Below, one piece after another: positions 62,951 through 64,000 of a stretch of DNA of 64,000 nt. Under the pieces are notes generated by a model that was given only the letters and a program-made list of their open reading frames with translations, searched no databases and had not been told where the DNA came from. The stretch comes from Fischerella sp. CENA71 (GTDB taxonomy: Bacteria > Cyanobacteriota > Cyanobacteriia > Cyanobacteriales > Nostocaceae), in contig JANBVI010000088.1 in the NCBI GenBank assembly GCA_024239075.1, positions 186,001-250,000 of the forward strand, read 5' to 3'. A program made the position numbers and the translations under genes. Numbering within the stretch: the stretch's first letter is position 1; every line of letters begins with the position of its first letter.

Positions 62951-64000
62951 ATGAATACTGGTTCTTTAGAAATTCAATTACTTTGGCAAGATCCTGTCAC
63001 AGGAGAAAGACGAGAACCAAAATTGAAGGTACCTGTTGCTTTCGGTAGAGAATTTGCCCGGATGCCTGCTGAACTCAGGGGACAACAAGTCGCCCGGATG
63101 GTATTAAATAATGACCAAGTTTCTCGCTTTCATGCCTTGATTGAATGGGAACAAAATCAACTGGTAGTGACAGACCAAGGAAGTGTTAATGGTATCTATG
63201 TCAATGGTCAACGCCAGACACAGGCTATGATCAATAGTGGCGATGTTGTGCAAATAGGCCCTTACGTAATTTCTGTAACTTTTGCTGCCTCAATTCCAGC
63301 CAGTCCACAAATACCACCAATACCACATATTCCACCTAGTCCTCCCCCAGCAGTCCCCAGTGGAAATTCGGTCATTGTCTTTAATCCCAACACTAACCTC
63401 CCAGATCCTACCTTAGCTCCGCAAGTAGTAACACCACTGGGCAGCAATTTTCCGCCGCCAATATTTCAGCAAGAAGTTGTCCCTGTCCAGGCGCTTCATG
63501 CAACCGGTATGCCAGTAGATGAAACTTATTATTTAGCTGTTGGGGCAGGTTTAGGTAGTTTTTTTTGGGTAGATTTACTGAGATTGTCTGGTGTTTCGAG
63601 CGACAAAATAGTGGCGCTGGGTATAGATAAAGAACCCTATGCCCGTTACAAACTTTTGTGTATGAATTCGCAAATTCCTTTACATGAAAGATTGCGTTCT
63701 AATTCTGACTCTTGTCCTGATAATATTTGGGGTTGGCCTAGCTATGCTTTACGAGAAGCTTGGCATGACTTTGGCAAAGGTAGAATCAATGAGTCTATGA
63801 AACACCTGTGGAAGGTTTTTGCTGAACCTACTTTTGCTGAAACTTATACTCCCCGTGCAGGTAATGTTTTTAATTCTATTGATCGGGAGGCAAAACGCAT
63901 CGGTTGGGACAAAATTTATCAGTTTGGACGAGTGTTGGCAATTCGTAAAACCAATGATGGCAGATACTGCGTAGCCTATTCTCGCGGACGTGGGAACCAT
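62951..64000 (+). CDS. FHA-domain protein with Rossmann-like C-terminal region (3' end outside window)
   Basis: The frame is open from the ATG to the last base (350 codons). Residues about 15-110 form an FHA domain (VARMVLNNDQVSRFHALIEW; DQGSVNGIYVNGQRQ). A Pro-rich linker follows (PQIPPIPHIPPSPPP). From about residue 195, YYLAVGAGLGSFFWVDLLRL looks like a nucleotide-binding Rossmann start (GXGXG-type), with LGIDKEPYARYKLLC after. This suggests an FAD- or NAD-dependent enzyme or a protein reusing that fold, regulated through its FHA domain. It is downstream of the other FHA gene with a 116-bp gap of repeat-like sequence. Function unknown. Confidence 0.75.
   Translation, partial: MNTGSLEIQLLWQDPVTGERREPKLKVPVAFGREFARMPAELRGQQVARMVLNNDQVSRFHALIEWEQNQLVVTDQGSVNGIYVNGQRQTQAMINSGDVVQIGPYVISVTFAASIPASPQIPPIPHIPPSPPPAVPSGNSVIVFNPNTNLPDPTLAPQVVTPLGSNFPPPIFQQEVVPVQALHATGMPVDETYYLAVGAGLGSFFWVDLLRLSGVSSDKIVALGIDKEPYARYKLLCMNSQIPLHERLRSNSDSCPDNIWGWPSYALREAWHDFGKGRINESMKHLWKVFAEPTFAETYTPRAGNVFNSIDREAKRIGWDKIYQFGRVLAIRKTNDGRYCVAYSRGRGNH

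Noticed and set aside
1-64000. CRISPR arrays, tRNA or rRNA genes
   Set aside because: No regularly spaced identical repeats with unique spacers and no tRNA or rRNA signatures were seen by eye; a tRNAscan or CRISPR search would be decisive.

Overview
The window comes from a filamentous, heterocyst-forming cyanobacterium (order Nostocales; genus not resolved). This rests on many GCGATCGC-type (HIP1) octamers, AT-rich intergenic DNA full of short tandem repeats, and above all an almost complete heterocyst glycolipid (HGL) locus. Gene names for that locus are transferred by domain content and by remembered gene order in Anabaena PCC 7120, not by alignment.

Region 1 (about 1-29.4 kb) is the HGL island. 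After the 3' part of a GMC oxidoreductase, six minus-strand genes read leftwards: hgdB-hgdC (membrane fusion protein and permease of a DevBC-type exporter, no ATPase beside them), hgdA (epimerase), a secreted DUF2141 protein, a GT2 and a GT4 glycosyltransferase (the latter probably hglT). Diverging from them are a ParB-like protein with a decayed methyltransferase half, a small protein, and the polyketide/fatty-acid synthase genes: hglE (KS-AT-ACP-ACP), a small membrane-anchored beta-sandwich protein, hglD (KR-DH), hglC (KS-CLF-AT), a PfaD-type enoyl reductase and hglB/hetM (ACP-thioester reductase). A second hgdA-like epimerase follows. Together these would build, reduce, release, glycosylate and export the long-chain polyol glycolipid of the heterocyst envelope. 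hetN and hetI, expected downstream, are not in the window.

Region 2 (29.4-48.4 kb) mixes housekeeping genes (murG, secG, gpmI, an ABC-F ATPase, a ferredoxin) with accessory material: an orphan Nif11-type leader peptide, a decayed vapBC module, an integrase tail, an IS5-like transposase remnant, a TIR-GUN4 fusion, a transposase fragment, nuclease-like DUF559 and DUF4351 genes, and many palindromic elements.

Region 3 (48.4-53.3 kb) has acnB and a complete BglII-type restriction-modification system with a controller protein, matching operator palindromes upstream of the controller and methyltransferase genes, and an apparent AUU start for the endonuclease. Region 4 (54.8-59.5 kb) is a surface-polysaccharide cluster (Wzt-like ATPase, methyltransferase, two GT2). 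Region 5 (59.5-64 kb) has an M50 protease, a prohibitin-like protein, endonuclease V and two FHA proteins, the last cut by the window end.

The most unusual observation is a family of roughly 100-bp palindromic repeats placed in the same reading frame inside three unrelated proteins (HglE, HglC and a metzincin-like peptidase), with related copies between genes. A different palindrome is inserted in frame in acnB.
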